Assembly (NCBI GenBank): GCA_016125425.1
Contig: WGLT01000007.1
Span: forward strand, 1-64,000
Direction of reading: 5' to 3'
Source: Alphaproteobacteria bacterium
Lineage (GTDB): Bacteria; Pseudomonadota; Alphaproteobacteria; Caulobacterales; Parvularculaceae
Length of the DNA: 64,000 nucleotides
Below are positions 36,379-44,876 of the stretch, one piece after another; within the stretch, counting starts at the first letter, position 1; each line of letters begins with the position of its first letter. A program made the translations under genes and the position numbers. The notes under the pieces were generated by a model. The model searched no databases. It was given only the letters and a program-made list of their open reading frames with translations, and was not told where the DNA came from.

Positions 36379-37161
36379 ATGCCAAAGCGTCTCAGCGCCA
36401 TTGTCACAGGCTCCACCAGCGGCATCGGCGAAGCCATCGCCACCGCTTTTGCGGCCGAAGGGATGAACGTGATGCTGAACGGTTTCGGCGACCGCGACGC
36501 TATCGAGAAACTCCGCGCGGGTCTGGAGGAGAAGCACGGAGTGAAGGCGCGCTATAACGACGCCGACATGACGAAGCCAGCTGAAATCGCCGGCATGGTC
36601 GAAGAAGCGGCGGAGGCGTTCGGGGCTGTCGACGTCCTCGTAAACAACGCCGGAATCCAGCATGTGTCGCCGATTGAGGACTTCCCGGACGCAAAGTGGG
36701 ACGCGATTATCGCAATCAATCTGTCCTCCGCATTTCACACGATCAAAGCCGCGTTCGCCGCAATGAAAGAGAACAAATTCGGCCGGATCATTAATATCGC
36801 CTCCGCCCATGGTTTGGTGGCGTCGCCCTTCAAGTCGGCCTATGTCGCGGCCAAGCATGGCATTGTCGGCCTTACGAAAACGGTCGCGCTCGAGGGCGCC
36901 CAATACGGCGTTACGTGCAACGCAATCTGTCCGGGCTATGTGAAAACGCCGCTCGTCGAAGCGCAAATTCCCGATCAGGCGAAGGCGAATAACATGACGG
37001 AAGAGGAAGTCGTTCAAAAGATCATGCTGGCCGCCCAACCTACGAAGCAATTCGTCACTGTCGAGCAAGTCGCCGCGCTCGCCTGTTATCTGACCACAGA
37101 CGCCGCCGCCCAAATCACCGGGGCCGCCCTTTCAATCGACGGCGGTTGGGTGGCGCATTGA
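36379..37161 (+). CDS. bdhA: 3-hydroxybutyrate dehydrogenase
   Basis: A 260-residue short-chain dehydrogenase interconverting 3-hydroxybutyrate and acetoacetate. It has the TGSTSGIGEAIA loop near residue 10, NNAGIQHVSPIEDF near 93, the serine in NIASAHGL and YVAAKHGIVG near 155, and the C-terminal QITGAALSIDGGW specific to this group. The ATG at 36379 is preceded by AAGAGGAGAA. An upstream in-frame ATG at 36289 would add 30 unrelated residues. It is followed after 10 bases by a patatin-like gene, so the pair is co-transcribed. Confidence 0.94.
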   Translation: MPKRLSAIVTGSTSGIGEAIATAFAAEGMNVMLNGFGDRDAIEKLRAGLEEKHGVKARYNDADMTKPAEIAGMVEEAAEAFGAVDVLVNNAGIQHVSPIEDFPDAKWDAIIAINLSSAFHTIKAAFAAMKENKFGRIINIASAHGLVASPFKSAYVAAKHGIVGLTKTVALEGAQYGVTCNAICPGYVKTPLVEAQIPDQAKANNMTEEEVVQKIMLAAQPTKQFVTVEQVAALACYLTTDAAAQITGAALSIDGGWVAH

Positions 37162-37171
37162 ACGATCATTC

Positions 37172-38206
37172 GTGACAAAGCGCAAAAAAATCAACTTCGC
37201 GCTCCAAGGCGGCGGCGCGCACGGGGCGATCACCTGGGGGGTCCTTGACCGTCTTCTTGAGGACGACCGTATCGATATTGATTCAATTTCGGGCGCAAGC
37301 GCCGGCGCAGTCAACGCCGTCGCGCTTGCCTACGGTCTGCATCTTGGCGGCGCAGTCCCGGCCCGCGCGAAGCTAGAGGAGGTTTGGCGAACAATCAGCG
37401 AAGTGGGCTGGATTTTCAATCCGGTCAAGAGAAGCCCGCTTGATATGATTCTTGGCCGTTTCAACGTTGAGAATTCGATTGGCTATAAAATATTCGACGC
37501 ATTCACGCGGATCTATTCACCTTATCAGTTCAACCCGCTGAACTTTAATCCGCTGAAAGAAGTTCTTAATCGCTGCATAAATTTTGAAGAGCTGCGAAAA
37601 TGTGATCGTTACAAACTTTTTTTGTCCGCCACGAACGTTAAGACAGGCAAAGTGCATATTTTTCGCACATCGGACGCCTCTGTTGATGTCGTGTGCGCAT
37701 CAACCTGCCTGCCGTTCCTGTATCAGGCCGTCAAAATCGACGGGAAATATTACTGGGACGGAGGCTATATGGGGAACCCGCCGTTGTTTCCGTTCTTCTA
37801 CGAATCCGAATCGCGCGACATCGTTATTGTTCATGTAAATCCGCTGAATCGCAGCGACGTTCCGAGTACAGCGCCCGAGATATTCAACCGCATCAATGAA
37901 ATCAGTTTTAATTCGTCGCTCCTGCGCGAATTGCGGGCCATCGCTTTTGTGCACAAGCTGCTTGATGAGAATTGGCTTAAAGACGAGCATCGAGACCGGC
38001 TGCGCAATATCCATATTCACTCCGTACGCAGCGACGAAGCGCTTCTGGATTTGTCCATTGCAAGCAAGTTTAATGTCGAATGGGCGTTTCTTCAGGAGCT
38101 AAAGGAGCGGGGCCGAAAAATCGCAGATTCCTGGATCGAGAAAACTTATAAGGATATTGGCGAACGCTCTTCGGTCGATCTGCGCGCAATGTTTGATTCT
38201 GCATGA
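37172..38206 (+). CDS. Patatin-like phospholipase/hydrolase
   Basis: A 344-residue patatin. The oxyanion motif GGGAHG is near residue 11, the nucleophile serine in GASAGAV near 45 and the dyad aspartate in WDGGYMGNPP near 193. All needed residues are present. No signal peptide, so it acts inside the cell on lipids or acyl esters. The GTG start lies ten bases after bdhA. This gene pairs with bdhA in other alphaproteobacteria, which suggests a link to hydroxybutyrate or polymer turnover (inference). The middle part (about 37560-38050) is AT-richer than the neighbours. Confidence 0.9.
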   Translation: MTKRKKINFALQGGGAHGAITWGVLDRLLEDDRIDIDSISGASAGAVNAVALAYGLHLGGAVPARAKLEEVWRTISEVGWIFNPVKRSPLDMILGRFNVENSIGYKIFDAFTRIYSPYQFNPLNFNPLKEVLNRCINFEELRKCDRYKLFLSATNVKTGKVHIFRTSDASVDVVCASTCLPFLYQAVKIDGKYYWDGGYMGNPPLFPFFYESESRDIVIVHVNPLNRSDVPSTAPEIFNRINEISFNSSLLRELRAIAFVHKLLDENWLKDEHRDRLRNIHIHSVRSDEALLDLSIASKFNVEWAFLQELKERGRKIADSWIEKTYKDIGERSSVDLRAMFDSA

Positions 38207-38369
38207 GCGAGATTTCATGCGATTCATCGTTTGGGCTCGCCCCTTGCTCCGTGAAGAAACTGTCATGAATAAGGCTTAACTACACCTCGTCGCCCTCTTA
38301 TTTCACCCTCCGCTCATCAACGCCGATTCTCCCAAAACGGCGTGAATGACCCTTGACGAGGAGAGAATG

Positions 38370-38906
38370 ATGAATCGCATTCTAATCGCGGCATCCACAC
38401 TGGCCTTGGCGGCGAGCGCCGCCCTGGCGCAAGATACGACGTCCGGCAATCCGACTGACGAGCTCGCCGGCGCGATGACGCAACCATCGCCGGAGAACGC
38501 CAGCCAGCCCAATCCGGCGCCGGACATTACATCCGTGATAACAAAGGACGATGTCAAAAACTTCGGCGCCGCCGATTTCAAGGCGGCTGACGCCAATGGC
38601 GACGGAAAAATCGATCAAGCCGAATTCGTTGCATACGCCGCAGCGAACCCTCCCCCCGCCGGCGCAGCCGCGCAAGAAGATTATGCGCAGGGAGATGAAA
38701 TTGCAGCGAATGCCGCATCCGATTCGGCGGCGCCGGAAAAAGCGTTCGCCTCGATGAGCGGCGGCAAGAAAACGGTCACGCTCAAGCAATATCTGAGCGG
38801 ACTTCTCAAGGACTTTGAGCGTGCGGACGTCAATATGGACAACAAGCTCGACGAAAATGAAAATCGGGCATTCGCCCTACTCGTTCGCGGCAAGTCCTCA
38901 GAATAG
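38370..38906 (+). CDS. Exported EF-hand calcium-binding protein
   Basis: A 178-residue protein with a signal peptide of about 20 residues ending ALAQ. Two EF-hand loops are complete: DANGDGKIDQAE at about residue 73 and DVNMDNKLDENE at about residue 158, both with acidic or Asn residues at positions 1, 3, 5, 9 and 12. The linker is Ala/Pro-rich and acidic. Two tandem ATGs are possible (38367 and 38370); AGGAG at 38359-38363 spaces better to the second. Likely a periplasmic calcium sensor or buffer with unknown partner. Confidence 0.87.
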   Translation: MNRILIAASTLALAASAALAQDTTSGNPTDELAGAMTQPSPENASQPNPAPDITSVITKDDVKNFGAADFKAADANGDGKIDQAEFVAYAAANPPPAGAAAQEDYAQGDEIAANAASDSAAPEKAFASMSGGKKTVTLKQYLSGLLKDFERADVNMDNKLDENENRAFALLVRGKSSE

Positions 38907-38940
38907 TCGCGGTTCGAGAATGACTGCCGGCGAACGCTTT

Positions 38941-38972
38941 CCGCCTGTTTCCGCAGGAAGCAGGCGGATCTA
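38941..38972 (+). terminator. Terminator after the EF-hand gene
   Basis: A 12-base stem (CCGCCTGTTTCC, 38941-38952, with GGAAGCAGGCGG, 38956-38967, one G-T pair) closes a three-base loop and is followed by ATCTAGTTTT. It ends the EF-hand transcript. It abuts the stop codon of the convergent zur gene, so on the other strand it could also end zur, though without a T-run. Confidence 0.72.
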
Positions 38973-39464
38973 GTTTTCGCAGCTATCGGCGCAGTGGCCT
39001 ATCGCCTCCAAAAATACTTCATCAAACGCAAAATCCGGGCATGCGAGCAGATCCCGCAAGACGCGGCTGTCGATCAGGTGTTCGCGGGCCCGCCCGCAGC
39101 GCCGGCAAATCAGAAACGCCGTGCCGATGCCGTCGCCGCCGCCGCCTTCAGCGGCGACATAGGCGTTGAGGCTGGCCAGACGATGTGCGAGCCGCCGGCG
39201 CGTCAAACTCGCCAGAGCGCGATAAATGCTCATTGGCGCTTTCAGCCCGAGCGCGCGTGTCTGCTCGAGGATGTCGTAAGCCTTCAGAGGCAGAGCGGCC
39301 CCTCGCAAGGTCTCGAGCACAATCTCTTCATTACGAGTAAGTTTGCGGGGCGGCCGTGGGCGCCTTGCGCCATTTTGTTGCTTACCCAACAGCGCCTCCG
39401 CGACGAAGGAGCCGCGGGCAGGCTTTAAGTTCCACTCCGCACAAATCGTAGGTCCGCCCGACAT
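38970..39464 (-). CDS. zur: Fur family zinc-uptake regulator Zur
   Basis: A 164-residue Fur-type repressor. The winged helix spans about residues 40-100 (LTRNEEIVLETL, PMSIYRALASLTRRRLAHRL). The structural zinc site is visible as CRRCG near residue 120 and HCADSC at the end. The pattern fits Zur better than Fur: no HHDH histidine cluster before the dimerisation domain. It would repress zinc uptake and ribosomal protein paralogues when zinc is plentiful. No zinc transporter genes lie beside it. A half-site resembling a Zur box is upstream. Confidence 0.86.
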   Translation of the reverse strand: MSGGPTICAEWNLKPARGSFVAEALLGKQQNGARRPRPPRKLTRNEEIVLETLRGAALPLKAYDILEQTRALGLKAPMSIYRALASLTRRRLAHRLASLNAYVAAEGGGGDGIGTAFLICRRCGRAREHLIDSRVLRDLLACPDFAFDEVFLEAIGHCADSCEN

Positions 39465-39702
39465 TCGATCCCGGTGCTTGCATCGGCTCCCCCTTGCAGC
39501 GACCTTTGGTCTTGAATGTTATCACATCTAGATCTTGATTCCCACAATCATAGGATGTGAAAATTCAGGATACCAAATAACGCGCGAGCAATTTGCGGAT
39601 GATCTTACCCTTATTCTTTATAAATATGCAAAGCCAACTGCTGGCGACTGCTTCCAGTCAAGAAACAAGCCAGTTTTTGAGAAACCGAATTTTGAAGCAG
39701 TA
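39465..39702. other. AT-rich spacer between zur and yacG
   Basis: About 240 bases that are visibly AT-richer than both sides, especially 39535-39700, with runs such as TTATTCTTTATAAATATG. No gene, tRNA or repeat could be recognised. At 39514-39522 GAATGTTAT matches the left half of the enterobacterial Zur box, about 50 bases before the zur start; the right half is not conserved, so autoregulation is only suggested. Both flanking genes read leftward, so the stretch is downstream of yacG and upstream of zur. Confidence 0.4.
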
Positions 39703-39903
39703 TTAACCGCTGTCGGGTTCCGTCCCGTCCGGCACGGAATCATCGTCTTCGCTCGCCGGCAATGCATAGCCTTCGGAAAGCCAGCGATGGAGATCGATAT
39801 CGGCGCACCTCTTGGAGCAGAACGGAGCATAGGCGTCCGCCGCCCGCTTATGACAGATCGGGCAAGTCCCGCGCGGTTCGCTCATTCTGTTCGGCGACGT
39901 CAA
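39703..39903 (-). CDS. yacG: DNA gyrase inhibitor YacG
   Basis: A 60-66 residue zinc-finger protein: CPICHK near residue 14 and FCSKRCADIDLHRWL near 28 give the four zinc cysteines and the invariant tail, with an acidic C-terminus. E. coli YacG binds GyrB and blocks DNA binding. Two starts are possible: TTG at 39903 with a GGGAG site seven bases upstream, or ATG at 39885 without one; the first is given. It overlaps the end of the RNase E/G gene by over 35 bases, indicating coupled translation. Confidence 0.9.
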   Translation of the reverse strand: MTSPNRMSEPRGTCPICHKRAADAYAPFCSKRCADIDLHRWLSEGYALPASEDDDSVPDGTEPDSG

Positions 39904-41089
39904 ATCCCGGCTCCCTCATGTTTTGATCTCGCCGCATGGCGAAGCGAGCGCCGTAGCGCGCCGAAATGCGCGTCATCCACTGCGGCCTGTCCTCCAGATA
40001 CGCCGCGATTTCAGGCTCGGCAAACAGAACGAAGCTTGCTGATGGTCGTGCGCGCAAGCGCGCTTCCAACGCCCGCACGGCCGCCTTGGCGCGCCAATCC
40101 AGGGTCAAACGACGTCCGGGCCGGACCCAGCGGGCGCCGGCCGACTCGGTCGAATGTTCGAGGAGCGACAGGCGCTCACGCGGCGCAGTCAGATCGAACA
40201 GGCCGTCAGCGGCGAGCTTGCCGAAACGGCAGTCGAATACGTCTTTGCGGGCTTGGTCGAGCGCTTGGAGCAGACGCCGCCGCGCTCCCGCATTTGATGG
40301 CGGCAGAAAGTCGACGATGACCCTCCCGCCGATGGCGCGCCGGGACAGCTCCTTGAAAAGCCGCGCGGCGGCGGCGGCGTTCGTTTGGTCGTTGAGTCCT
40401 TCTCGTCCTCCTCCCGCCGCCGCGCCGGAATCGACATCGACGACGGTCGCCCCTTCCGCCTCATCGAAGAGGAGCCTTCCGCCGCCCGGCAAGGGCGCCG
40501 CCCGGTCGAGCGCGGCTTCCAACGCTTCATCCGCCCCAAATTTCTCGAACGGCGCATCCTCAAATGTGATGACCGCGCCGGCGCCGCCGAACAGACCGGC
40601 CGCGTCGCGTGCGTCGACCACGATTTCGATATCGCTCGAAGTCCTCGAACTCGCGCAGCCGAAAGCCTGGAGGGCGGGATCCATGGCGGGGCCGAGCCTT
40701 CCCGGATCGTCCTTGCGCGCCGCTTCGGCTTCTAGCGCCCGCCCGATCTCAGGAGCCAATCTTTGTTTCCAATTGCGCGAAAGAACCGCGCCCTTGGATC
40801 CCAAGGCCGGGCGCCGGACGAGAAAGATCGCCTTTTCTCCCTCAACGGCCTTCCCGCCCCGTAACGGAAGAAACGCCTCGCGGACATCGCCAATATCGAC
40901 AAACGCGCCGTCGAGAGGCTTCGCTACCGTCCGTACCCGCCCGACGACAATTTCCCCGGCGGCGACCTGGCGATGGAGAGTTTCATCCCCGCGCGCGGGA
41001 AGGAACCAAAATCGAGTGACGTCTTCGCCGACGATGAGCGCCGCCCGGGTTTCGGCCGAGCCGCATTCGATGAGCAGCCGCCGAGTCAC
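39848..41089 (-). CDS. Ribonuclease E/G family protein
   Basis: A 413-residue RNase E/G homologue with an S1-like N-terminal region ([22 protein letters not shown], here VGRVRTV and FVDIGD) and the DNase I-like catalytic part. The two metal aspartates are seen in TVVDVDSG (E. coli D303) and VIVDFLPP (D346). The Asn at E. coli position 305 is Asp here. The CPxC zinc link is absent, and there is no long degradosome scaffold, so this is a divergent short form. It may process rRNA or mRNA in the cytosol. It starts within the maf stop codon as ATGA. Confidence 0.83.
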   Translation of the reverse strand: MTRRLLIECGSAETRAALIVGEDVTRFWFLPARGDETLHRQVAAGEIVVGRVRTVAKPLDGAFVDIGDVREAFLPLRGGKAVEGEKAIFLVRRPALGSKGAVLSRNWKQRLAPEIGRALEAEAARKDDPGRLGPAMDPALQAFGCASSRTSSDIEIVVDARDAAGLFGGAGAVITFEDAPFEKFGADEALEAALDRAAPLPGGGRLLFDEAEGATVVDVDSGAAAGGGREGLNDQTNAAAAARLFKELSRRAIGGRVIVDFLPPSNAGARRRLLQALDQARKDVFDCRFGKLAADGLFDLTAPRERLSLLEHSTESAGARWVRPGRRLTLDWRAKAAVRALEARLRARPSASFVLFAEPEIAAYLEDRPQWMTRISARYGARFAMRRDQNMREPGFDVAEQNERTARDLPDLS

Positions 41090-41664
41090 GGCGCGCGCCA
41101 GCCTGCGCCGCTGAGCAGCGCGTGCGTTTCAAACAACGGCAGGCCGACAACGTTCGAATAGGAGCCTATGATCGAAACCACATACGCGCCGAACCGACCC
41201 TGGATCGCATATCCGCCGGCCTTTCCGCGCCACTCGCCGCTCCCGACATAGCCGTCGATCTCAGCGCCGGAAAGACGCTTCACTCTCACCCGGGTCTCAA
41301 CGAGCCGCGCCCGAAGGTCGTCTCCAGGTCCGGCGAGCGCGACGCCCGTATAAACGCGATGCGCGCGTCCGGACAGCAGCTCAAGACAGCCCCGCGCCGT
41401 CGCCTCATCTTCCGCTTTCGGAAGAATGCGCCGCCCGCAACAGACAACGGTGTCGGCCGCCAGAACGAATGCGCCCGGACGGAGGCGGGCGATCGGGACC
41501 GCCTTGGCGCGCGCCAGCCGCGCAGCGTGCGCGCGCGGCGCCTCGCCGGGCTCCGGCGTCTCATCGATCTCTGCTGCGACAATTTCGTCCGGCGTTACGC
41601 CGATCTGCGCGAGGAGATCTCTGCGCCGCGGGCTCGCGCTTGCGAGAATCAAGGGCGCGCGCAA
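41086..41664 (-). CDS. maf: Maf family nucleotide pyrophosphatase
   Basis: A 192-residue protein of the Maf/HAM1 fold that hydrolyses non-canonical or pyrimidine nucleoside triphosphates. The substrate loop [14 protein letters not shown] opens the protein, [10 protein letters not shown] carries the catalytic aspartate near residue 72, and [16 protein letters not shown] with [10 protein letters not shown] close the site. It lies between infA and the RNase E/G gene, a standard order in this bacterial group. Confidence 0.94.
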   Translation of the reverse strand: MRAPLILASASPRRRDLLAQIGVTPDEIVAAEIDETPEPGEAPRAHAARLARAKAVPIARLRPGAFVLAADTVVCCGRRILPKAEDEATARGCLELLSGRAHRVYTGVALAGPGDDLRARLVETRVRVKRLSGAEIDGYVGSGEWRGKAGGYAIQGRFGAYVVSIIGSYSNVVGLPLFETHALLSGAGWRAP

Positions 41665-41674
41665 CGCCCGCCCT

Positions 41675-41893
41675 CTATCGGAAACGGTAGGTGACGCGCC
41701 CTTTCGTCAGATCGTAGGGCGACATTTCCACGAGCACCTTATCGCCGGCGAGCACGCGGATGCGGTTCTTGCGCATCTTGCCGGCGGTATGAGCGACGAT
41801 CTGATGTCCGTTTTCGAGTTTCACGCGAAACGTCGCGTTCGGCAGCAATTCCTCCACCGTGCCTTCAAACTCGAGCAGTTCTTCTTTCGCCAT
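41675..41893 (-). CDS. infA: Translation initiation factor IF-1
   Basis: A 72-residue OB-fold protein beginning [10 protein letters not shown], with [16 protein letters not shown] and [15 protein letters not shown], essentially the consensus IF-1. It binds the 30S A site during initiation together with IF-2 and IF-3. It lies ten bases before maf and 72 bases after the phosphatase gene. No second infA copy is in the window. Confidence 0.98.
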   Translation of the reverse strand: MAKEELLEFEGTVEELLPNATFRVKLENGHQIVAHTAGKMRKNRIRVLAGDKVLVEMSPYDLTKGRVTYRFR

Positions 41894-41965
41894 TCGCTCC
41901 TCAACTCGCGTGATCCCCAGGACGGCGGACCGGACGCCGGAAAATGGTCGCGCTGCGGCCTAAAA

Positions 41966-42388
41966 TCAAGGCTTTTCATAGAGATCGGGGAATCGCTGGG
42001 CGAGCTTTCGACGCAGGTCGTCGCGCACCCGGCGGTAGGCCGCCAGGATTTCGTCACGCCCGCCATAGGAATCGGTCGGATTCTCCGTCGGCCAGTATTC
42101 GACGCGCTCTCGGGCCATAAGGCGGCGAGCCTCCTCGGCCGCCTCCGGGGTCAAGGCCACCGCAAGGTCGAATTTGGCCAGGTCCAGCGCGCGCATCGGC
42201 TTAGGCTCATGCTCGTCGAGCGGCACGTTGATTTCTCCGAGGACGACCGCGACGAAGGGATCAAGCGCCCCCTCATAAACGCCGGCCGAATCCACGTTCA
42301 CGCGGCCCCGCGCCTGCGCCCGAAGAAGCGCCGCCGCCATCGGCGAGCGCACCGAATTCATATTGCAGGCGAAGAGAACCGATTTCAT
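41966..42388 (-). CDS. Low-molecular-weight phosphatase/arsenate reductase-like protein
   Basis: A 140-residue member of the LMW protein-tyrosine phosphatase fold. The phosphate loop is CNMNSVRS near residues 8-15 (C-x5-R-S intact). The general acid is usually an aspartate before proline in a WPTxDP context; here the residues read WPTENPTD, so Asn replaces it and the downstream Asp may substitute. This form always accompanies UPF0262 and infA in Hyphomicrobiales. The substrate is unknown; arsenate reduction is not supported by nearby ars genes. Confidence 0.82.
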   Translation of the reverse strand: MKSVLFACNMNSVRSPMAAALLRAQARGRVNVDSAGVYEGALDPFVAVVLGEINVPLDEHEPKPMRALDLAKFDLAVALTPEAAEEARRLMARERVEYWPTENPTDSYGGRDEILAAYRRVRDDLRRKLAQRFPDLYEKP

Positions 42389-42400
42389 CCTTGGGCCCGC

Positions 42401-42898
42401 CTATCGCATATGAAAGCTGCATAGCAGCGTGAAGAGCCGGCGCGCCGTGTTCCGATCGAGCTTGATTTTGTCCTTGAGGCGCTCGCACAAAATCTCAGAC
42501 CCTTCGTTGTGCATCGCGCGCCGGGCCATATCGACTGTCTCGATCTGCGCCGGCGCCGCATTGCGGATGGCGTCGTAATAGCTCTCACAGAGCATAAAAT
42601 AGTCCTTGATGATCTTTCTGAACGGCGTGAGCGACAAGTGAACCTGCCCGATCTTCTCTCCGCCCTGACGACGCACGTCGAAAACGAGACGCCGTTCGAC
42701 AATCGACAAATATAATTCGAACGGGCCAGCGCCGCCGCCTTCGGGCTCGAAATAGTTCTCCTCCAGCAAGTCGTAAACGGCGACCTTTCGCTCATGCTCG
42801 ATATCCGCGGTCGCGCGGGCGAGCGATCGCTCGTCAAGCTCGATCTTGACGATTCTGGAATTCGGATCGTGGTCGCCGGCGTCCGTCATAAGCCTCAA
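42401..42898 (-). CDS. UPF0262 family protein
   Basis: A 165-residue conserved protein restricted mainly to alphaproteobacteria: RKVAVYDLLEENYFEP near residue 37, LVFDVRR, SLTPFRKIIKDYF near 90 and an MHNEGSEIL motif near 128. No enzymatic motif or membrane segment is present, and the function is unknown. It lies 12 bases before the phosphatase gene. In the usual order hisD would precede it on this strand; here a DUF481 gene in the opposite direction does. ATG 42889 is an alternative start. Confidence 0.88.
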   Translation of the reverse strand: MRLMTDAGDHDPNSRIVKIELDERSLARATADIEHERKVAVYDLLEENYFEPEGGGAGPFELYLSIVERRLVFDVRRQGGEKIGQVHLSLTPFRKIIKDYFMLCESYYDAIRNAAPAQIETVDMARRAMHNEGSEILCERLKDKIKLDRNTARRLFTLLCSFHMR

Positions 42899-43015
42899 GC
42901 GGTCGTGTCGTTCGTTCTAGCCTCCGCCGGGCGAACCGTCACCGGATAGCTGCAGGGCTTGGGCCTTCGAGAGAAATGACTTATCGCTAGGGACGTTCTC
43001 GGATGGAGGCCCGTT

Positions 43016-44002
43016 TTGCTTCGAATTTGTTGTGTCGCGCTGCTTTGCTCCATTTACGCCGTTTCATCCTCAGCAGAAGAGCCCAGTCCGCCGACGATCC
43101 CCCCGGCCGCGCGCGCGATGCTTGACGCGGCCTTCCAGTCGCAGGACCTCGTACAGGTGTCGGCCGTCGCAAATGCGGCCACGATTGTCTACCCGGACGC
43201 CGCCGACGCGATATCGGCCTACGCCCAGTCTCTCGAGGACAAGCTTGCGCCGGTCGTCGTGGTCGGCGATCGCGATATGGCCGCCAAACCTGAGATTCCG
43301 CCCGTCAAGACGGCTGACCAGGAACTCGCCCCGGCGCCCCCTCCGAAATTCCTCAGTCTTGGCGACTGGACAGGAAAGGTGAGCGCTTCCGGCGTCGTCG
43401 CCTCGGGAAACTCACATAACTCGGCGGCGGGACTTGATATTGAGGCGAAAAGACCGGTCGGTTCGTACACCCATAATATCTCGGCCTATTTTGACTACGG
43501 CCGGTCTAACGGCGCAGAGACGCAGCAACGCTGGGGGGCAGCCTATAAACTGGATGTCGCATTTGACGAGCGCACTTTCGCCTATGGCCGCTTTTCCTAT
43601 GACGAAGACGCATTTTCCGGCTTCGACTATCGATTATTCGGCGGTCTTGGATTCGGGCACTGGTTCGCCAAGTCCAAGGAGATTGCGTTCAAACTGGAAG
43701 GCGGGCCGGGTTATCAGTACGCCCCCATCGACAATTCCCACGCCGTCGACAGCTACGCCGCCTTTTACGGAGCGACCGAATTTGACTGGCTCATCCGCGA
43801 TGGAGTGAAGTTCGAACAAGACTTCAATGCAACCTGGACAACGCCGACAACGACGCTCGTTTCAAAAACGACGCTGTCGACGGCGTTCACGGATACGCTG
43901 TCGACAGGCATTTCATTTCTATATCACTACGAAACGAACCCGCCAGACGCGCGCAAAAACGCGGACACGCTGCTGCGGCTCAACCTGACTTACGGATTCT
44001 AG
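43016..44002 (+). CDS. DUF481 outer-membrane beta-barrel protein
   Basis: A 328-residue exported protein. A signal peptide of about 19 residues is followed by an acidic, Pro/Ala-rich N-terminal region to about residue 110, then the DUF481 barrel from WTGKVSASGVVASGN to the C-terminal LNLTYGF. Alternating aromatic strands and the terminal Phe fit an outer-membrane barrel. The start is a TTG at 43016 with GGAGG at 43005-43009, six bases before; the ATG inside that site is out of frame. DUF481 barrels may act as porins or salt-stress proteins; the role is unknown. It points against its neighbours. Confidence 0.86.
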   Translation: MLRICCVALLCSIYAVSSSAEEPSPPTIPPAARAMLDAAFQSQDLVQVSAVANAATIVYPDAADAISAYAQSLEDKLAPVVVVGDRDMAAKPEIPPVKTADQELAPAPPPKFLSLGDWTGKVSASGVVASGNSHNSAAGLDIEAKRPVGSYTHNISAYFDYGRSNGAETQQRWGAAYKLDVAFDERTFAYGRFSYDEDAFSGFDYRLFGGLGFGHWFAKSKEIAFKLEGGPGYQYAPIDNSHAVDSYAAFYGATEFDWLIRDGVKFEQDFNATWTTPTTTLVSKTTLSTAFTDTLSTGISFLYHYETNPPDARKNADTLLRLNLTYGF

Positions 44003-44007
44003 CGTGC

Positions 44008-44307
44008 TCACCCGCCATTGGGCGCTGAATCCGTGGGCATTGAAACATCGGGCTTGGCGCTCAAACCCGGCGACGAGTCGTGATAATCGAGTTTCTTGCC
44101 ATTGAACGCGATTGAAATATCCGGCGGTTTCGCGTTCGGGTCGGATGGCATAAGGATAGAGACGCCCGAGAGCTTCTCAGGCTCTTCCACCGCCATATGC
44201 GTGTCCGCCCGCGCCGATTTGCTGGCCTCTTGCGGGCTCGCTTGCCTCGCGGACGCCACGCTCGCCGAACACAGAAGGAGAGCGGCCGAAAGCGGGATGA
44301 TCTTCAT
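44008..44307 (-). CDS. Small secreted protein of unknown function
   Basis: A 99-residue protein with a signal peptide (MKIIPLSAALLL to about residue 22, ASARQ). The mature part is short, polar and Pro/Ser/Asp-rich, with ISIAFNGKKLDYHDS near the middle and no recognised domain. The frame is open to 44475, but the ATG at 44307 has AGG six bases before it and begins right at the signal peptide. It converges on the DUF481 gene five bases away and lies downstream of the DUF2948 gene. Confidence 0.55.
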   Translation of the reverse strand: MKIIPLSAALLLCSASVASARQASPQEASKSARADTHMAVEEPEKLSGVSILMPSDPNAKPPDISIAFNGKKLDYHDSSPGLSAKPDVSMPTDSAPNGG

Positions 44308-44411
44308 AGCGTGCCTCATCGATTGCGCGCATCGTGCGCCTCGCCCCGCAAACGCAAAGATAGGAACTGATCCGGCCGATTGCACGGGCTCGAGGCCGCG
44401 ACAATCTGCTG

Positions 44412-44864
44412 CTAACCCTTGTGTTCCGGTTTCGAGGGCGTTCGCCAGGGATCTGTAAGATCGCGCATCTCGCAATTCACGGCGTCGACTTCAAGGCGTA
44501 TTGCGCCGCCGCCCGCAAAATCGAGAATTATCGCGCCGGCGCCGTCATCTCCCGGCTCGACTCTCATCGCCAGCAGTTCGACAACCGCGTCCTTCACATC
44601 GGTCTTCATGTTGACGTGCTTGACGGACTTCACATCGTCGAAGTGCGTGCCGACCCGAACTCGCCAGAACGGGCCTGAATCGCGCTCACCGGCGATTTCC
44701 CAGAGAAATCGGTTCGCAACAAATGCGAAGCGCCGCTCGTTCGGCAGCCAGGCGAAATCTCCGATCTTTGCAACGGCGTCCTGCAGGCAAGCAGACATCA
44801 CCGCAAGATCTTCTTCGTCGGCCGCCATCAGGCGGAGCGGCTTGTAATCCTTCGGCCCCGGCAC
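44412..44864 (-). CDS. DUF2948 family protein
   Basis: A 150-residue protein found beside murA in Hyphomicrobiales. Marked by KPLRLMAADEEDL near residue 8, LQDAVAKIGDFAWLPNERRF near 27 (PNERRFAFVANRF), RVRVGTHFDDV and the C-terminal LEVDAVNCEMRDL. It is probably a soluble beta-rich protein. No activity is known. It lies 12 bases after murA, so the two share a transcript. In the usual order hisD follows it; here it is followed by the small secreted protein. Confidence 0.88.
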   Translation of the reverse strand: MPGPKDYKPLRLMAADEEDLAVMSACLQDAVAKIGDFAWLPNERRFAFVANRFLWEIAGERDSGPFWRVRVGTHFDDVKSVKHVNMKTDVKDAVVELLAMRVEPGDDGAGAIILDFAGGGAIRLEVDAVNCEMRDLTDPWRTPSKPEHKG

Positions 44865-44876
44865 GCCCAGCCTCCC

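Noticed and set aside
39535-40320. Plus-strand frame across the AT-rich patch into yacG and the RNase gene
   Set aside because: It runs antisense through two supported genes and has no recognisable domain.
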